This document shows positions 56,100 through 64,000 of a DNA stretch of 64,000 nt, piece by piece; the first letter of the stretch is position 1, and every line of letters starts with the position of its first letter. The notes beneath the pieces are model-generated. The model worked only from the letters and a program-made list of their open reading frames with translations. It was not told the DNA's origin and ran no database searches. Location of the stretch: the NCBI RefSeq assembly GCF_000332135.1, contig NZ_KB235895.1, positions 93,287 to 157,286 of the forward strand, written 5' to 3'. The DNA comes from Anabaena sp. PCC 7108 (GTDB taxonomy: Bacteria; Cyanobacteriota; Cyanobacteriia; Cyanobacteriales; Nostocaceae). Made by a program: the position numbers and the translations under genes.

Positions 56100-56534
56100 T
56101 GTTGCTGTATGTAATTTTCGCTTTTATTAGACTTTAGGGACTTCCAATTTAAAAAACATTCAACCTCCGGGGCGGAAGGTCTTGCACCCCTAAAAATATA
56201 CAAATCTTTTGGGGCAATTTATTTGTTAGAAGCCCCTTAAGATTCACTGTCTTCTCCCAACCGTTCAGGATTATTCACTCCTGTCAACCGATTCCAAAGT
56301 TGATAACCTACCTCTGTTTTTGGTACATACAAGTTATCTGGCCCAACTTCCATTCCACCCATCGCGGTAAACTCTTTTCGTTCTGGGTCATTTAAATCTA
56401 TATAAGTTGCGCCCTGTTCTAAACGACTTCCAGGTGGTAAAAGTGTAATTTGCCTAAGTTCGTCGCTTGTATACTGTGGAAACTTTGTATGTAAATCTTT
56501 GATTTCAAAAGCATTTAGACTTAAATCTGATTTT

Positions 56535-57908
56535 CAGGGTTAGCGCGTCTCAAACTCCCTGGACAAGGGGATTCATCGGATACATGGGGGATGTTCAAGT
56601 GAGACAACTCAAATTAGATTAAGGTATAACCCATAGATCTGCCAATCTGAGTAATGTCAACAGGATTTGAGAAAAAGAAGCGGAAAGCCAAAACGTCTGT
56701 TCTACCCAGTCTAGACAGTCAAGATATTGCCAGTAAATTTCAGCGACACTTTACAGAAGTAAAAGACCCTAGAGTGGAAAGGACTAGACTGCATTTACTC
56801 ACTGATATTATCACCATTTCCTTGTTGGCAGTAATAGCAGGCGCAGAGGGTTGGGAAGATATTGAGGAATATGGACTCAGTAAAAAAGAGTGGTTAGAGA
56901 CATTTTTAGAATTACCAGAAGGAATACCCAGTGCAGATACATTTAGAAGAGTATTTGAGAGAATAAACCCCAAAGAATTTGAGCAATGTTTTCGTAAGTG
57001 GGTGCAATCACTAGTTGACAACTTAGGTGTAGAAGTAGTCGCTATAGATGGTAAAACTCATCGAGGATCATATGATCGAGAATCGAAACTAAAAGCCTTA
57101 CATACAGTGAGTGCATGGGCTTGTGAAAATAGGTTGATTTTAGGACAAATGAAGGTCAATTGTAAATCAAATGAAATCACAGCAATTCCAGCACTGTTAG
57201 AAACTCTAGACTTATCCGGCTGCATTATCACTATTGATGCAATGGGTACACAGAAATCAATTGCTGAACAAATCATAGCCGGAAATGCTGATTATATTAG
57301 CTTGAAAGATAATCATCCCACCCTACATCAACAAGTGAAAAATTGGTTTGAAACAGCACAATTACTAGACTTTAAAGGTGTTGATGTCAGTATTAGTCAA
57401 CGGGTAGAAAAAGGACATCATCGCATCGAAAATCGCACAGTTTATACCGTTCCAATTTTACAATTACCAGCACTTTATGAACAAAACCAATGGGCAGAAT
57501 TGACAACAGTAGTCATGGTAGTTCGTAAGATTCAGCATTGGAATAAAACTACCCATGAAGTGCAATTTTATATTACTAGTCTGAAGAGTGATGCTAACAA
57601 AATTGGGAGTGCTATTCGACAACATTGGGGGATTGAAAACTCTGTTCATTGGACATTGGATGTCACTTTCCATGAAGATGAATCTCGAATTCGTTCTATG
57701 CACAGCCCACAAAACTTTGCTTTACTACGTCGCATTGCTCTCAATGCCTTAGACCGAGAACCTACTTTTCGTCGCAGTATTCGACAAAAGTCACGGCGAG
57801 CTGCTATGAATAATCTGTACATGGTTTCTGTGTTAGCCGCATCTCTACCAAACTCTTCTCCTTGAGTAGAATCCTCTTGTCAATAGGTTTTGAGATGCGC
57901 TAACCCTG
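56535..57908 (+). mobile_element. ISAs1-family insertion sequence, intact
   Basis: A 1374-bp element with terminal inverted repeats CAGGGTTAGCGCGTCTCAAA (left) and CAGGGTTAGCGCATCTCAAA (right, reverse complement). It is flanked by a perfect 10-bp direct repeat ATCTGATTTT at 56525-56534 and 57909-57918. One full-length transposase is inside. The perfect target duplication indicates recent, single-step insertion. Confidence 0.95.
56654..57865 (+). CDS. ISAs1-family transposase
   Basis: A complete 403-residue DDE-type transposase: the N-terminal domain FQRHFTEVKDPRVERTRLH, the VVAIDGKTHRGS (first Asp), ITIDAMGTQKSIA (second Asp), DYISLKDNHPTL, and HWGIENSVHWTLDVTFHEDESRIR (catalytic Glu region) all match the ISAs1 family. 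It lies between intact terminal repeats and has no frameshift, so it should be active. Confidence 0.95.
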   Translation: MSTGFEKKKRKAKTSVLPSLDSQDIASKFQRHFTEVKDPRVERTRLHLLTDIITISLLAVIAGAEGWEDIEEYGLSKKEWLETFLELPEGIPSADTFRRVFERINPKEFEQCFRKWVQSLVDNLGVEVVAIDGKTHRGSYDRESKLKALHTVSAWACENRLILGQMKVNCKSNEITAIPALLETLDLSGCIITIDAMGTQKSIAEQIIAGNADYISLKDNHPTLHQQVKNWFETAQLLDFKGVDVSISQRVEKGHHRIENRTVYTVPILQLPALYEQNQWAELTTVVMVVRKIQHWNKTTHEVQFYITSLKSDANKIGSAIRQHWGIENSVHWTLDVTFHEDESRIRSMHSPQNFALLRRIALNALDREPTFRRSIRQKSRRAAMNNLYMVSVLAASLPNSSP

Positions 57909-58037
57909 ATCTGATTTTTCTGGATGTAATCCCTGAAGATGAGGATTTTGCCCAGCCTCAAGTTGTGGATTTAAATCCTGTTGCCATTCGTCTGCCTTAG
58001 CATCTGTTGGCCGCCCTTGTTTCTGCATCTGTGCCAT

Positions 58038-58305
58038 GACAAAATTCTCCTTGGCTGTGATTAATACCCTACCTCCTAACTCTTAAGCAGCATCTGCTGT
58101 TTCTTTGCTGTTAAGAAATGGAAGTCAGACATTTGTAGCAATACTTTTTGTCTTACTACCAATAAGCCTCAGTCAAATGAAAATGCCGACTGCCAAAAGA
58201 AGGAACTAAAAAATTTTCCCTCTTATTATGGTGGTATTTACAAGGTCAAAAGCTTTTTATACTTTGCTAGAACCTCTTTTGCTTAAGCGGAGGGTAGGGA
58301 GGATA
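58038..58305. other. Spacer, nothing recognised
   Basis: Between the start of the IS-interrupted gene and the end of the kinase pseudogene. It holds no coding frame or repeat that I can support; only the promoter for the interrupted gene is expected at its left end. Confidence 0.3.
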
Positions 58306-59412
58306 TCAAATAGGCAAATGAACTGTGAAAATGCTGCCTTTCCCTACAGTCGATGAAACGGAGATATTACCTTGATGGGCTTCAACAATTTGACGGGACA
58401 AATATAGTCCTATACCGTTACCCGGACGCTGATGCTTACCCTGTCGAAAGCGTTCAAATAAAAGTGATTTTTCTGACCGACTTATGCCAATACCTGTATC
58501 CTCTACTTCAATCGTTACTCCTTGAAAAGTGGAACTGAGACGAATTTCTACTGACCCAGCATCAGTGAAACGAATGGCATTACCAACTAAGTTAATTAGT
58601 AGTCGGTGTAGTTCTATCCTATCGCCCCGCACTTTTACCGCAGATGGTTGTATGTTGTTTAATTTGGCGTTGAGAGTTAAATTTTTCACAACAGCTAAAG
58701 GTTTTAGTTCCCTAACTACTTTTTGACTTAACTCCCACAAGTCAACGAGAAAAAATTACAAATTCTTACATCCTGCTTCATACTGATAAACCTCCAGCAT
58801 ATTTTCAACCATTGACAGTAGCATTTGATTACTTTCAGTAATTTGTTGCAGATATTCTTGGATTTCTGACAATTGTTGACCAAAATTTCCTTTTTGTATC
58901 ATTCCCAGGAGTTGAATTGCTGAGGTCAACGGAGTGCGTAAATCGTGAGTTATGTTCATCACAAAATCTTCGCGGCGTTGGCAGGCAATTTGATCACGTT
59001 GATTGATACTGTGTTTTAACCGGAGGAGCGAGCGCACTCGTGCTAACAATTCTTTTTGCTCTACAGGCTTAATCAAAAAATCGTCAGCACCCGCCTGTAA
59101 ACCTTGAATGAAAGAGAACTCATCACAATTGGTAACGAGCAAAACGGGTATGAAAGGTAAATCGGAATTCTGCTTAATCTGTTTAGTGATTTCATAGCCA
59201 TCAATATTTGGCATCAAGGTATCTAATAGCACTAAATCAGGGGGAGATTTGGCAATCTTAATTAAGGCTTCACTATCACTGTCTGTTACTGTTACCCTGT
59301 ATCCTTGTTGCTTGAGAGTAGATTTTAGCAAGCAAAAATTTTTTGCTGAGTCATCTACCAAAAGGATACTTTCTGTTGAAGTTTGATTCAAAGAGAAAGG
59401 TGTCATACACAT
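58306..59412 (-). pseudogene. Response regulator-histidine kinase gene with an in-frame stop
   Basis: The 5' part encodes a receiver domain (SILLVDDSAKN, LVLLDTLMPNIDGYE with the phospho-Asp, LIKPVEQKELL) followed by a HisKA helix pair (EDFVMNITHDLRTPL with the phospho-His). After YEAGCKNL stands a TAA (58756-58758), and the same frame continues without shift as FFLVDLWELSQKV into a complete HATPase domain (LLINLVGNAIRFTDAG, EDTGIGIS, GNGIGLYLSRQIVEAHQG). A single nonsense change explains the split of a 368-codon gene. The first part alone cannot phosphorylate. The divergent NarL-type regulator is its probable partner. Readthrough cannot be excluded. Confidence 0.8.
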
Positions 59413-59625
59413 CCAGTAGATTTATTTAAATCAAGTTTGCTATTTATTTTTTTCTACGTATCTTAACCTTTAGATAGATTTTTACTAAACTTTAAAAATT
59501 TTCATACCTCAATAGGTAGATTTTGGTAAAAATGCAGACAAAATTCAACCGATAGAGTGAGACGTTTGTAGTCAATGATTTCCGACATTAGAGAGATTAC
59601 ATTTAGCTAGTCGCTGAGGTACGTC
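59413..59625. promoter_or_regulatory. Divergent promoter region of the two-component genes
   Basis: A 213-bp AT-rich gap between the kinase gene (leftward) and the NarL-type regulator (rightward). Both promoters must lie here; no clear operator palindrome was seen. Confidence 0.4.
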
Positions 59626-60345
59626 ATGGAAAACATTAGAGCGGCAATTATCGAAGACCACAATTTGACTAGGGTGGGTATACGCAGTTATTTAAATGAG
59701 CAAAAAAATATTCAAGTTGTGGGAGATGCAGAGACAGCTGCTGCTGGTCTAGAATTACTTCACGATACCAAGCCAGATATTGCTATTGTTGATATTGGTT
59801 TACCGGATATTGACGGGATAGCACTGGTGCAACGGTTTCGACAATCTATGCCACCAGAAGCCGCAGAGCAAACGAAAATCATTATGCTCACTTCTTTTGC
59901 TCAAGAACAGATGGTCTTAGCTGCGTTTGCAGCTGGGGCAGATTCTTATTGTGTCAAAACCATTAAGTTTGAGTTGCTGTTAGAAGCACTGTACATGACT
60001 TATGATGGCTATTCTTGGATTGACCCAGCGATCGCTCGTATTGTTCTCAAACATATTCGTCAATCGGCGGTGGCTACGGCGAAATTGAATATTGTTCAAA
60101 CAGCGCCGATTTCGGCGATTGATCCAGAACAAGCCAGTATTCTAGAAGCAAATCCACTCACAAATCGGGAAATGGAAGTTTTGGAGTTAATTGTTCAAGG
60201 CTTCACCAATCAAGAGATTGCCGATAAACTCTATATCAGCTTGGGAAGTGTAAAAGTATATGTGCGGGGTGTTTTAAACAAACTTTGTGCCAGTCACCGC
60301 ACTCAAGCGGCTATCATCGCCTTACGGGCTGGTTTGCTTAATTGA
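59626..60345 (+). CDS. NarL/LuxR-type response regulator
   Basis: A 239-residue regulator: receiver domain with IIEDHNLTRVG, phospho-acceptor Asp 56 in AIVDIGLPD, and Lys in YCVKTIK; a linker; then a LuxR HTH (PLTNREMEVLELIVQGFTNQ, SLGSVKVYVRGVLNKL, about 175-235). It binds DNA when phosphorylated. It is divergent from the damaged receiver-kinase gene and was probably controlled by it. All key residues are intact, so it may be driven by another kinase. Confidence 0.9.
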   Translation: MENIRAAIIEDHNLTRVGIRSYLNEQKNIQVVGDAETAAAGLELLHDTKPDIAIVDIGLPDIDGIALVQRFRQSMPPEAAEQTKIIMLTSFAQEQMVLAAFAAGADSYCVKTIKFELLLEALYMTYDGYSWIDPAIARIVLKHIRQSAVATAKLNIVQTAPISAIDPEQASILEANPLTNREMEVLELIVQGFTNQEIADKLYISLGSVKVYVRGVLNKLCASHRTQAAIIALRAGLLN

Positions 60346-60388
60346 AGTCACTGTTTAGCTCTTTAGTTACAGCACTTTTCTTAATGAT

Positions 60389-60509
60389 AGGACTTACGCT
60401 CAGAGTTAGAGAAATCGGGGGGCTGGGCATTGGCAATTTGAAAAATCTTCAATACCATAATGCGCTATGCCCTATTCCTGACCTCAACAACAATAGCTGC
60501 GTAAGTCCT
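60389..60509. repeat. MITE with AGGACTTACGC ends
   Basis: Perfect 11-bp inverted ends AGGACTTACGC (60389-60399) and GCGTAAGTCCT (60499-60509) enclose 99 bases. The same end motif occurs singly at about 62911. This end sequence is common in cyanobacterial MITEs. The short frame through it is not a gene. Confidence 0.8.
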
Positions 60510-60528
60510 GAATTAGTTGAATAAACAA

Positions 60529-61107
60529 CTAAGGTAATAGTGAATCTTGGAAGTCTTGAATTGCTGTTGCTGTCAAGGCATAAACAACCCGCCGCTTACG
60601 TTCAACATGAGTACCATCCACAGGAATTCCTTTCTTCCAAGCTGCAATAATTGCTTTCTTGTCTGCTGAGTAAACAGTCTTTTCTCTGCGATATTTTAGA
60701 GGCAATTTTTCTGCATCTAAAAGAATGTCACAACTTGGTGGGTTTTCTTTAATTGTGATCCGCAGTGAATTACCAACTATTTGCTCAGGGATAATTCCTG
60801 TGGCATTATGTTCTAAAATGGTTTCATCTAATTTCTGTCGCCACCGTTCTAGTCTTAATAGTGCTGATTGATGCACGGCTTTGAGATGTTCTAATCGTTG
60901 CTTAATAGCTGTTATTTCTGCATCTAGTTGCAATGCCAATTCGGCTTGAATATCAACAGCTTCTGATTGTACTTCTTGAGTTTCCCAAATAGCGGTGATG
61001 ATAGCTGCTTCTTCTTCAGGAGTCTGACAATTGGTTAACTGTTCCCAGAGATGAGCAGCAGTTTGAGATAATCCTGCTAAAGATTGTTGAGCGAGTGATA
61101 AAACCAT
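60529..61107 (-). CDS. Gp157-like (siphovirus Gp157 family) protein
   Basis: About 192 residues. The N-terminal two thirds are a long coiled coil (AELALQLDAEITAIKQRLEHL), and the C-terminal part (SLRITIKENPPSCDILLDAEKLPLKY..., ADKKAIIAAWKKGIPVDGTHVERKRRV) is the signature of the Gp157 family, first known from lactococcal phages. Phage versions are associated with recombination genes. The ATG at MVLSLA, five bases after AGGTGG, is the likely start. It follows a 67-codon gene that it overlaps or abuts, suggesting a two-gene unit of phage origin in the chromosome. Confidence 0.75.
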   Translation of the reverse strand: MVLSLAQQSLAGLSQTAAHLWEQLTNCQTPEEEAAIITAIWETQEVQSEAVDIQAELALQLDAEITAIKQRLEHLKAVHQSALLRLERWRQKLDETILEHNATGIIPEQIVGNSLRITIKENPPSCDILLDAEKLPLKYRREKTVYSADKKAIIAAWKKGIPVDGTHVERKRRVVYALTATAIQDFQDSLLP

Positions 61108-61109
61108 GA

Positions 61110-61313
61110 TTACCACCTGCCACAAGTTTGATAGTAGTTATGTTCAGCTTCAATTTGGTTTAGAATAGCTATCGTGCCTGAATCTAAATTAGCATCGAGG
61201 CATAAATCGGAAATGACCTTTTGTGTAACTTGATTATTTTGCTCAATTACGGCAGTCAACTTAGGTTTAAGTGTGGTTACACTTTCTGTTACAATTACTG
61301 TTAGTTGTTGCAT
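61110..61313 (-). CDS. Small protein upstream of the Gp157-like gene (67 aa)
   Basis: A 67-residue protein (MQQLTVIVTESVTTLKPKLT...EAEHNYYQTCGRW), helical, no known motif. It ends two bases before the Gp157-like ATG on the same strand, so the two are probably co-translated. Function is unknown. Confidence 0.55.
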   Translation of the reverse strand: MQQLTVIVTESVTTLKPKLTAVIEQNNQVTQKVISDLCLDANLDSGTIAILNQIEAEHNYYQTCGRW

Positions 61314-61519
61314 TGTTTGGGTTACATAACGCCATCAATTTGAGCGCGGTAGCGCATCTAAACTCCATCCATTTTGAAAACTTGAGTTTGCGCTATAGAA
61401 AAACTATAGGTTTCAACTTGAACGGTGTTTACCTGTGTTTGTATCCCACTTTTTTAAGTTAATTTTGTGTCCTCTGTTCGTTATTTTGTCAATATCAAGA
61501 ATTAAAACTACAAAGAGAT

Positions 61520-61804
61520 ATGAAACTTATCAAAAAATCTGAAAAGCTCCTCCAAGAAACAAAAATAACCAAGGAAACGAAAAAGGAAACTAAAGAACCA
61601 AATTTGCAAGTTGCTTTTGCAAATAATCCTGATTTTGTAAATAATATAGAAGAACTAACAGGTGTAGAACAGCCAAAAGTAGGGATAGAATATCAAGAAC
61701 CTAATTATGTTCCTTTACGATATCATCCCATAGTTCACTCTGTTGGCAAGACGGGATGGCAGGTTTCTGATATTTGGAAAGATATTAGATTGGATAGTTT
61801 TTAA
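61520..61804 (+). CDS. Hypothetical small protein (94 aa)
   Basis: A lysine/glutamate-rich N-terminus (EKLLQETKITKETKKETKEP) followed by a more ordered C-terminal half (VEQPKVGIEYQEPNYVPLRYHP and WQVSDIWKDIRLDSF). An AAAGAG site precedes the ATG. No function recognised. It lies 70 bases upstream of the nuclease-like gene and may share its transcript. Confidence 0.5.
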   Translation: MKLIKKSEKLLQETKITKETKKETKEPNLQVAFANNPDFVNNIEELTGVEQPKVGIEYQEPNYVPLRYHPIVHSVGKTGWQVSDIWKDIRLDSF

Positions 61805-61874
61805 CTATTATTTAATTCCACTGCTTTTTGCTTCTAAATTGGTAAATTTTTACAGAAAGTGTGGTTATTTGGTT

Positions 61875-62312
61875 ATGTCTAATGCGTATTATCCAATCAT
61901 TCTTTATCCACCTCTAGCCAGGCGGTTTACTGATGGTAATCAAGAACAGAAGCATCTCCAAGCTTCGTTTCAAGGATGCGTGGCATTACCAGATGATAAA
62001 AGTACAGCCAAGCAAGGTGTGAGCGAAAAGCAGTTTTTTCGGCATTTACTGGCAGCTTTTCCTGGAAATTTGATTTGTCAAGCGGTTGAGTTTGAAATTC
62101 CAGGTTATCCTCTACATTACTCGGCTGATTTTATCTTTTATCATCACTTATCTGGGTTAGCTTTGGATATTGAAATTGATGAACCTTATACTGGAAATAC
62201 AGGTAAACCTCACCACTGTATTGATGTTGATGATGATAAAATTCGTAACCGATTTTTCTTGGAACGGAATTGGGGTGTAATCAGGTTTGCAGAAATTCAG
62301 GTGGTTTACTAA
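61875..62312 (+). CDS. Putative PD-(D/E)xK-type nuclease-like protein
   Basis: About 145 residues from the ATG at MSNAYYP; the frame extends upstream without a better start. LALDIEIDEPYTGNTGKP, the following DVDDDKIRNRFFLERNWGVIRFAE, and the preceding SADFIFYHH resemble the D-(spacer)-E-x-D/K core and C-terminal helix/strand of small restriction-type (DUF559/VSR-like) nucleases. The family call is by motif shape only. Substrate is unknown. Confidence 0.5.
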   Translation: MSNAYYPIILYPPLARRFTDGNQEQKHLQASFQGCVALPDDKSTAKQGVSEKQFFRHLLAAFPGNLICQAVEFEIPGYPLHYSADFIFYHHLSGLALDIEIDEPYTGNTGKPHHCIDVDDDKIRNRFFLERNWGVIRFAEIQVVY

Positions 62313-62400
62313 TCACTGGTGTTACAATTCATTAAAATAGTTGTCCTCCAAGTTAATGGACAAACTAAAATTGTCAAGTAGAAATTAATTGAGTATTATT

Positions 62401-62604
62401 ATGTTTGGACTTGACAAAATTACACCAGAAAAAGTTTTGAAAGCCGGACTTATCAGTGCTGGTGCTTGTGTAGCCGCAATAGCAGCACCGATAGGAGCAG
62501 TAGCTGTTGTAGGAATTACAGTTGCAACGGCTGCTACAACTTGGGCTGCTGAGAGTATTGATGATGAACTTAAGGGGAAAAATAACAATGAAAATAAAAG
62601 TTAG
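62401..62604 (+). CDS. Small Gly/Ala-rich membrane protein (67 aa)
   Basis: A short protein with a hydrophobic Ala/Gly/Val-rich centre (about residues 15-50, able to form one or two membrane helices) and a charged C-terminal tail (SIDDELKGKNNNENKS). The composition resembles holin-like or small stress membrane proteins but no family is assignable. The ATG at MFGLD is used; a TTG four codons upstream is an alternative. Confidence 0.45.
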   Translation: MFGLDKITPEKVLKAGLISAGACVAAIAAPIGAVAVVGITVATAATTWAAESIDDELKGKNNNENKS

Positions 62605-62650
62605 TTCTTTTATTTAATTTAGCTTTAGTTTATTTTCATCTAGCAAGTAA

Positions 62651-62767
62651 TATAGCATTTCCTAGTCTGCTGAGGTACGAAATTATCTGCGTTTATCTGC
62701 GTTCATCCTCTTCTATCTGCGGTTAATTCTTTCTTCGGTGTACCTCACTGGGATGAGAATCGCTATA
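62651..62767. repeat. MITE copy E (TATAGCA family)
   Basis: A 117-bp element with ends TATAGCATTTCC and CGCTATA and inner GAGGTAC/GTACCTC stretches plus 'tctgcgtttatctgcgtt' interior, the closest relative of copy A at 30519. Confidence 0.75.
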
Positions 62768-62837
62768 AAACCCTTCCCTAATATGAGTAAGGGTTTTATT
62801 TTGCAAAAAATTTGGGCAAGCAATATCGCATTTAGTT

Positions 62838-62902
62838 GTAGGGTGCGTCAGATATCAAAAATCTGTTTATTTGCAGGATTTATGCAGTCTGACGCACCCT
62901 AC
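62838..62902. repeat. Inverted-repeat element with GTAGGGTGCGTCAGA ends
   Basis: Perfect 15-bp inverted ends, GTAGGGTGCGTCAGA (62838-62852) and TCTGACGCACCCTAC (62888-62902), around a 35-base core. This 'gtagggtgcgt' end sequence is frequent in cyanobacterial intergenic regions. It can fold as one long hairpin. Confidence 0.8.
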
Positions 62903-63222
62903 CAATATGCCAGTTGCGTAAGTCCTGTTAAAGTACCACACCTCAATATCCAAAAGGTTTATGGGACAAAGGTTATAGGATTTCGTTTTGTAGTAGATAG
63001 TTGAGCAAAGTGCTGTAAGTAGGTTCGTGTTATAAAATTTAAATATATTGGGTTTTGTAAAATGGCTAAAACTCAACAACAATAACGGATTGAACCAACT
63101 TTACGTACCGTTATATGATTTGAATTTTTCCAGCCAACTTGCTGCTAACCAAAGTTGACGAGAATTTAGAATAAGTCCATTATCTATAATTTTTGAAAAA
63201 GCCCAGTCATCAAGCATTCTTT

Positions 63223-64000
63223 ATGAGTAACACAGAAGTAGTCGTAATTGGTAGCGGTATTGGCGGATTGAGTTGCGCTGCACTCTTAGCACGCTATGGA
63301 ATTGATGTCACAGTAGTAGAAAGCCACTCCATTGCCGGTGGTGCGGCTCATGCTTTTGAACGCAACGGTTACAAATTTGAGTCTGGACCCTCTTTATACT
63401 CTGGTTTATCTTATACCCCTTCACCTAATCCCTTACGTCAAGTTTTAGATGCCATTGGCGAAGATTTACCCTGCGTTAATTACGATACCTGGGGTTGTTA
63501 TTTACCAGAAGGCTACTTTGATGCTCAAGTTGGTGCTGACCAATTCTGTGAAATATTACAACAACTGCGGGGAGATAAAGCTGTAGCACAATGGCGCAAA
63601 CTCCAGGAAATTATGACACCTTTGGGTAAGAGTGCGATCGCTCTCCCACCATCTGCCTTGCGCTACGATTTAGGTGCGGTGTTAACTATGGGTAAATTTG
63701 CCCCAGCTTTACTGCAACAAGCCGCTAACGTCATCAAATTAACAGGGTCTTTTTCTAACATTATTGATGGTGTAATCACAGACCCATTTATTCGCAACTG
63801 GTTAGATTTACTTTGCTTTCTCTTATCTGGATTACCCGCAGATGGGACAATTGCCGCAGAAGTGGCTTTCATGTTTGCAGATTGGTATCGTCCTGATGTG
63901 CAGTTAGATTATCCGATTGGGGGAAGTGGTGCATTAGTTGATGCACTGGTACGGGGGTTGACTAAACATGGTGGTAAGTTAGTTTTGAATGCTCATGTGG
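63223..64000 (+). CDS. FAD-dependent carotenoid-type oxidoreductase, N-terminal part
   Basis: The first 259 codons of a gene that continues past the window. VVVIGSGIGGLSCAALLARYG is the Rossmann FAD-binding motif with VVESHSIAGGAAHAF following, the pattern of the phytoene desaturase/carotene isomerase (CrtI/CrtO/CrtH-like) family. GSFSNIIDG and FMFADWYRPDVQLDYPIGGSGALVDALV are also typical. It may act in carotenoid formation or as a related amine or retinol oxidase-like enzyme; the C-terminal half needed to decide is absent. No frameshift is seen. Confidence 0.8.
   Translation, partial: MSNTEVVVIGSGIGGLSCAALLARYGIDVTVVESHSIAGGAAHAFERNGYKFESGPSLYSGLSYTPSPNPLRQVLDAIGEDLPCVNYDTWGCYLPEGYFDAQVGADQFCEILQQLRGDKAVAQWRKLQEIMTPLGKSAIALPPSALRYDLGAVLTMGKFAPALLQQAANVIKLTGSFSNIIDGVITDPFIRNWLDLLCFLLSGLPADGTIAAEVAFMFADWYRPDVQLDYPIGGSGALVDALVRGLTKHGGKLVLNAHV

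Larger units (their letters stand above)
56237..58037 (-). pseudogene. Conserved hypothetical gene interrupted by ISAs1 element
   Basis: The gene starts at an ATG (58035-58037) preceded by AAGGAG and reads MAQMQKQGRPTDAK...LHPEKSD for 43 codons to 57909. After the insertion it resumes at 56524 with LSLNAFEIKDL and runs through TLLPPGSRLEQGA, DLNDPERKEF and GYQLWNRLTG to a TAA at 56237. Removing the IS with one copy of the 10-bp duplication restores a single 138-codon frame without any other lesion, so the insertion is recent. The protein has no domain I recognise. Confidence 0.85.
62605..63222. other. 618-bp spacer with two MITE-like elements
   Basis: No gene is supported. It contains MITE copy E, a GTAGGGTGCGTCAGA inverted-repeat element, and a lone GCGTAAGTCCTG end near 62911. 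The promoter for the FAD oxidoreductase gene should lie in the last 150 bases. Confidence 0.5.

Noticed and set aside
60342-60524. 60-codon frame after the NarL-type regulator
   Set aside because: Most of it lies in a MITE with AGGACTTACGC ends.
62738-63004. 88-codon frame before the FAD oxidoreductase
   Set aside because: It crosses a MITE end and the GTAGGGTGCGTCAGA hairpin element, so coding is unlikely.

Overview
The window looks like chromosomal or large-plasmid DNA of a filamentous, probably heterocystous cyanobacterium (Nostoc/Anabaena/Calothrix type). The reasons are an AT-rich background, frequent HIP1 octamers (gcgatcgc), heptamer repeats such as (ACTCCTG)n, several MITE families, an EF-hand protein of the Anabaena CSE type, and a RarA ATPase fused to a methyltransferase-like domain. 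Much of the window is accessory DNA.

Layout. (1) 1-13.1 kb is a likely defence island. A DrmD/RapA-like SNF2 helicase is transcribed leftward and followed by the first codons of a further gene at the window edge. Divergent from it is a tight three-gene operon: an 854-aa sacsin/Hsp90-like ATPase, a 1960-aa protein joining a second sacsin/Hsp90-like ATPase to a C-terminal DarT-like DNA ADP-ribosyltransferase, and a DarG-like macrodomain antitoxin. (2) 13.1-25.9 kb is a leftward type IV secretion cluster (VirB9-, VirB10-, VirB8-, VirB6-, VirB5- and VirB3/4-like proteins, a pilin-like membrane protein and a long acidic protein), with a 4 x 48-bp tandem repeat upstream of the VirB5-like gene. (3) 26.1-29.3 kb holds a second sacsin-like ATPase locus whose reading frame is broken before a C-terminal DUF3883 nuclease-like domain. 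(4) 29.4-36.9 kb has two small genes (one GNAT), a large polymerase-like protein with a double-psi-barrel DFDGD motif resembling QDE-1/RdRP-type enzymes, a tyrosine recombinase with an 11-6-11 palindromic site beside its start, and a ribbon-helix-helix-type protein. Blocks 2-4 read as an integrated plasmid or ICE with defence cargo. (5) 37-41.2 kb is a SNF2 helicase plus SWIM-finger gene pair. (6) 41.2-49.4 kb is scarred by mobile DNA: an IS605-like element lacking the 5' ends of both genes, integrase and HlyD fragments and a decayed Tn3 transposase, among which lie intact TAXI-type, CSE-type and PQQ-sugar-dehydrogenase-like genes. (7) 49.4-64 kb is mostly chromosomal-type: RarA fusion, GIY-YIG protein, XRE regulator, DUF72 protein between inverted MITEs, HAD phosphatase, an ISAs1 element inserted in a conserved gene with a 10-bp target duplication, a response-regulator/histidine-kinase gene with an in-frame stop beside an intact NarL-type regulator, a Gp157-like protein, and the start of a carotenoid-type FAD oxidoreductase.

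The most unusual contents are the Hsp90-DarT fusion with its macrodomain partner, the RdRP-like polymerase in a plasmid-type context, and the Xer-like site. All functions are inferred from motifs read by eye; no database search was run.
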